The notes beneath the pieces were generated by a model. The model ran no database searches. It was not told the origin of the DNA and saw nothing but the letters and a program-made list of their open reading frames with translations. From the NCBI GenBank assembly GCA_029834535.1, contig JAQMWT010000684.1, forward strand, positions 1-64,000: 64,000 nt of DNA, given 5' to 3'. This document shows, piece after piece, positions 61,516 to 64,000 of the stretch. Every line of letters begins with the position of its first letter. The first letter of the stretch is position 1. The position numbers and the translations under genes were made by a program. The DNA comes from Chrysophaeum taylorii (Eukaryota; Sar; Pelagophyceae; Pelagomonadales; Pelagomonadaceae).

Positions 61516-63705
61516 CTAGGAATCATAGCACTCGATGAGGTCGCCGACCGCGTAGTCCTCGTAGCCCTGGAAGGAGAGGCCGCAGTCCTGGCCGGCGTCG
61601 ACGCGGTCGACGTCGGTCTTGACGTTGCGGAGGGTGCGGAGCTTTCCCTGGTGCTTGATGCGGTCGCCGTCCATGACGCGGAAGTTGGCCCCCCGGCGAA
61701 TGTAGCCCGACTCGACGCCGCAGCCAGCGACCTTGCCGAGCTTGCCGATGTCGAAGAGCTGCTTAACGATCGCGGTGCCGACGAGGTCGCCGTCGGGCGT
61801 GGGGCTGAGGACGCGTCGCATCTTGAGTTCGAGGTCGTCGAGGGCCGCGTAGACGACGTCGTAATACAAGATGCCGACGGAGCCCGAAAGCCGTCTCTCT
61901 TCTTCGATGGCCGCGGCGTTGGCGCCAACGTTGAAGGCGACGACGTCGGCGTCGCTGACCGACGCGACGGCGACGTCTGATTTCGTGACATCGCCAACGC
62001 CCGAAAAGACGATCTCGGCCTTGACCTTGGAGACGTCGTCTTCGACGTCGAGGTTCTGGAAGCTGGACGCGAGGGCTTCGACGCTGCCGGCGCAGTCGGC
62101 CTTGACGACGACGTAATAGGGTCTTTCCTCCTTGGGGACGTCGCCGCCGACGCTCGTGACGAAGCGCGAGAATTGTCGCTGCGTCGCCGCGCGGAGCCGC
62201 GCCGCGCGCTGCTCGCTCGCGATGGCGTGGCGCGCGTCGGCGAGCTTGCGAGCCGTCTGCTCGTCGGGCGCGGCGGCGAGGAGTTCGCCCGCGGCGGGCG
62301 CTCTGTCGGCACCCGACTGCCACCCGACGACGCGCACCGCCGTCGAGGGTCCCGCCTCGGTCACGGGCGCGCCCTTGTCGTCGAACAAGGCCCGCACCTT
62401 GCCCCACGCGGTGCCGGCGGCGAAGCAGTCGCCGATCCTGAGCGTGCCGCGCTGGACGAGGGTCGTCGCCACGACCCCCAACCCCTTCTCGACCGACGCC
62501 TCGACGACGACGCCCGACGCCTCCCGGTGCGGGTTTGCCTTGAGCTCCAGGAGCTCGGCCTGGAGCATGATTTTCTCCAGGAGGTCGTCGAGGCCCGCGC
62601 CCTCCTTGGCCGAAACCCGAGCGAGCATCGTCTCGCCGCCGAGTTCTTCGGGGACGAGGTCGTACGACATCAGCTCCGCCTCGACCTTCCCGGGATCCGC
62701 CCCGTCGACGTCCATCTTGTTCACGGCGACCACCACCGGCACGCCGGCCGTCTTCGCGCACGCGATCGAGTCCACCGTCTGCTCCTTGACGCCGTCGTCG
62801 GCGGCGACGACGAGCACGACCACGTCCGTCACGTTGGCTCCCCGAGCGCGCATATCCCTGAAGGCCGCGTGCCCCGGCGTATCGATGAAGGTCACGCGCT
62901 TCGACCCCTCCACCTCCACCGAATACGCCCCGATCCCCTGCGTGATGCCGCCCGCCTCGCCCTCGGCGACGCGCGTGTTCCTTATCGCGTCCAGCAAGCT
63001 CGTCTTCCCGTGATCGACGTGGCCCATAATCGTCACCACGGGCGCGCGCGACGCCAGCGACGCCTCGTCCTCCTCCTCCTCCTCCACCACCGCCACGTCC
63101 TCCTCCTCGTCGACGCACTCCCGGCCGTACGCCTCGCACACGGCCTTCGCCGTCGCGGCGTCGACGCGCTCGGTAACGCTAGCCAGCACGCCGACCTTGA
63201 GCATGAGGGTCTTCACGATTTCCGTCCCGCTCTTCCCGAGCTTCTCGCCGAGCTCCTGCACGCCAACGCTCGCCCCGATCTTCACGGGAGGCACCTCCTC
63301 CACCGTCGCCTTCTTCTCCTCCCGATTGCGCTTCTTCTTTAATGACCCCTTCGCTCCGCGGAACTGCTGCGCCCGCGCCGCCGGCTCTCTTCGTCGCGGC
63401 GCGTCGTACGTCTTCCGCGTCCGACGCCGCTCGTCGCGCGCCGGGGAGGGTGCGCGCGGCGCCGCCGCCGTCGCCGTTGCCGTCGCCTTCGCCGTCGCCT
63501 TCGTCTTCGCCTTTGAGGGGGGGGGTGCCGCCTTCGGACCCTCCGCCTCCTCGCCCTTGCGCTTCAGCAGCATCGGCTCCGTCAGCAGCACGACACTCTC
63601 GTCCACCGTTGCGCTCACCCGCGTTCCCACGCGACACACGGGCGCCACCACCTGGAATGCCCGCGTCATCACCGCCAACAACACCACCACCACTGCTCCC
63701 GCCAT
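61516..63705 (-). CDS. infB: Plastid translation initiation factor IF-2
   Basis: 729 residues from the ATG at 63,705, which gives a signal peptide (GAVVVVLLAVMTRAF) ending in a Phe, as in plastid leaders of secondary algae. Residues about 145-205 form the IF2-N helical part (SVGVQELGEKLGKSGTEIVK). The GTPase has all boxes: GHVDHGKTSLLD (G1), GGITQGIG (G2), DTPGH (G3), NKMD (G4), SAKEGAG (G5). Domains II to IV follow, ending KTDVDRVDAGQDCGLSFQGY. IF-2 places fMet-tRNA on the 30S subunit and drives subunit joining; here it is nuclear-encoded and imported. The frame is open to 63,816, but the extra 37 residues precede the leader and are unlikely. Confidence 0.92.
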   Translation of the reverse strand: MAGAVVVVLLAVMTRAFQVVAPVCRVGTRVSATVDESVVLLTEPMLLKRKGEEAEGPKAAPPPSKAKTKATAKATATATAAAPRAPSPARDERRRTRKTYDAPRRREPAARAQQFRGAKGSLKKKRNREEKKATVEEVPPVKIGASVGVQELGEKLGKSGTEIVKTLMLKVGVLASVTERVDAATAKAVCEAYGRECVDEEEDVAVVEEEEEDEASLASRAPVVTIMGHVDHGKTSLLDAIRNTRVAEGEAGGITQGIGAYSVEVEGSKRVTFIDTPGHAAFRDMRARGANVTDVVVLVVAADDGVKEQTVDSIACAKTAGVPVVVAVNKMDVDGADPGKVEAELMSYDLVPEELGGETMLARVSAKEGAGLDDLLEKIMLQAELLELKANPHREASGVVVEASVEKGLGVVATTLVQRGTLRIGDCFAAGTAWGKVRALFDDKGAPVTEAGPSTAVRVVGWQSGADRAPAAGELLAAAPDEQTARKLADARHAIASEQRAARLRAATQRQFSRFVTSVGGDVPKEERPYYVVVKADCAGSVEALASSFQNLDVEDDVSKVKAEIVFSGVGDVTKSDVAVASVSDADVVAFNVGANAAAIEEERRLSGSVGILYYDVVYAALDDLELKMRRVLSPTPDGDLVGTAIVKQLFDIGKLGKVAGCGVESGYIRRGANFRVMDGDRIKHQGKLRTLRNVKTDVDRVDAGQDCGLSFQGYEDYAVGDLIECYDS

Positions 63706-64000
63706 GTTGATGCAAGTGCGTGGGCGCGCACGTCCGTCCGTTATGGGTGGTTCCGGACAGCCAGCCAGCCCATTATTGTGTCGCGACCCCCGGGCGGGCG
63801 TCACCATTTTAAACACCCCCCCCTCACGTTTCTTAGCAGTCGGCCTTCAATAAATAACCCCAATTCTTTGCGCACCGAAACCCTCAAGCCCTAAACAGTC
63901 GACCTTTCAAAAATCCCACTGCGTGTTGGCCGCCTTCGCAGTCGACCCTAATAACCCCCAGCTTGGGACGCTGCTCGAGGACTACTCGGACGTCCTCGGA
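63706..64000. other. Intergenic with three GCAGTCGACC-type motifs
   Basis: The sequence TTAGCAGTCGGCCTTCAATAAA (split: TTAGCAGTCGGCC and CTTCAATAAA, about 63,832-63,853) resembles the LINE 3' end at 17,008 and 44,217. Two further motifs, AACAGTCGACCTTTC (about 63,892) and CGCAGTCGACCCTAATAACC (about 63,938), follow. No gene is seen before the window end; the last 40 nt (CTGCTCGAGGACTACTCGGA) may begin another reading frame. Confidence 0.45.

Overview
The window is GC-rich nuclear DNA from a flagellated photosynthetic eukaryote with a secondary red-type plastid, most likely a stramenopile alga (pelagophyte, dictyochophyte or a relative; the class cannot be fixed from sequence alone). The evidence is a fucoxanthin-chlorophyll-type LHC protein whose leader ends in an ASAFAP-like motif, two or three more proteins with bipartite plastid leaders (including an IF-2), a Myb/SANT-like factor of a type I associate with stramenopiles, and ciliary genes (CEP19, IFT52, CFAP100). 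Genes are mostly intronless, tightly packed, and often arranged as divergent pairs only 34-105 nt apart. The one intron I can define is 43 nt long, in the LHC gene.

Region 1 (1 to about 23,731) is a giant imperfect palindrome. The left arm (1-11,123) and right arm (12,631-23,731) are inverted copies of each other around a 1,507-nt single-copy spacer. Each arm carries the end of a WD40 gene, CEP19, LHC, IFT52, a small plastid protein, a LINE-like 3' fragment, a Helitron-type PIF1 helicase relic, an AGGTGAAC-type repeat field, a small membrane protein and a C2/C1-domain gene. The spacer holds the distal part of the C2/C1 gene in the orientation of the left arm. The right copy is cut at the junction and runs into the antisense of that tail. 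Either this is a recent fold-back duplication or it is a sequencing/assembly fold-back. The pattern of differences is informative but does not decide the matter.

Region 2 (about 23.6-44 kb) is unique housekeeping sequence: the WD40 gene, an acidic helical-repeat-like protein, an IQ protein, a two-domain AAA ATPase, the Myb/SANT-like factor, an ankyrin-prolyl-hydroxylase fusion, WDR82/Swd2, a SHOCT-like mini-ORF, an MFS carrier, CFAP100, a COA3-like protein, a syntaxin, a PH-domain protein and a START-like protein.

Region 3 (about 44-64 kb) contains a 156-bp 5'-truncated LINE insertion with a 15-bp target-site duplication, a LacZ-type GH2 enzyme with an NPCBM-like module inside its C-terminal domain, a plastid zinc-ribbon protein, a 1,345-residue C2 protein, a NELF-B/COBRA1-like protein with a bromodomain embedded in it, ALG3 (overlapping the preceding gene by 31 nt), a serine carboxypeptidase, an IQ/zinc protein and plastid IF-2.

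The most interesting items are the palindrome, the NELF-B/bromodomain fusion (a possible chromatin-reading pausing factor) and the GH2-NPCBM architecture. No CRISPR array, rRNA or tRNA was recognised.
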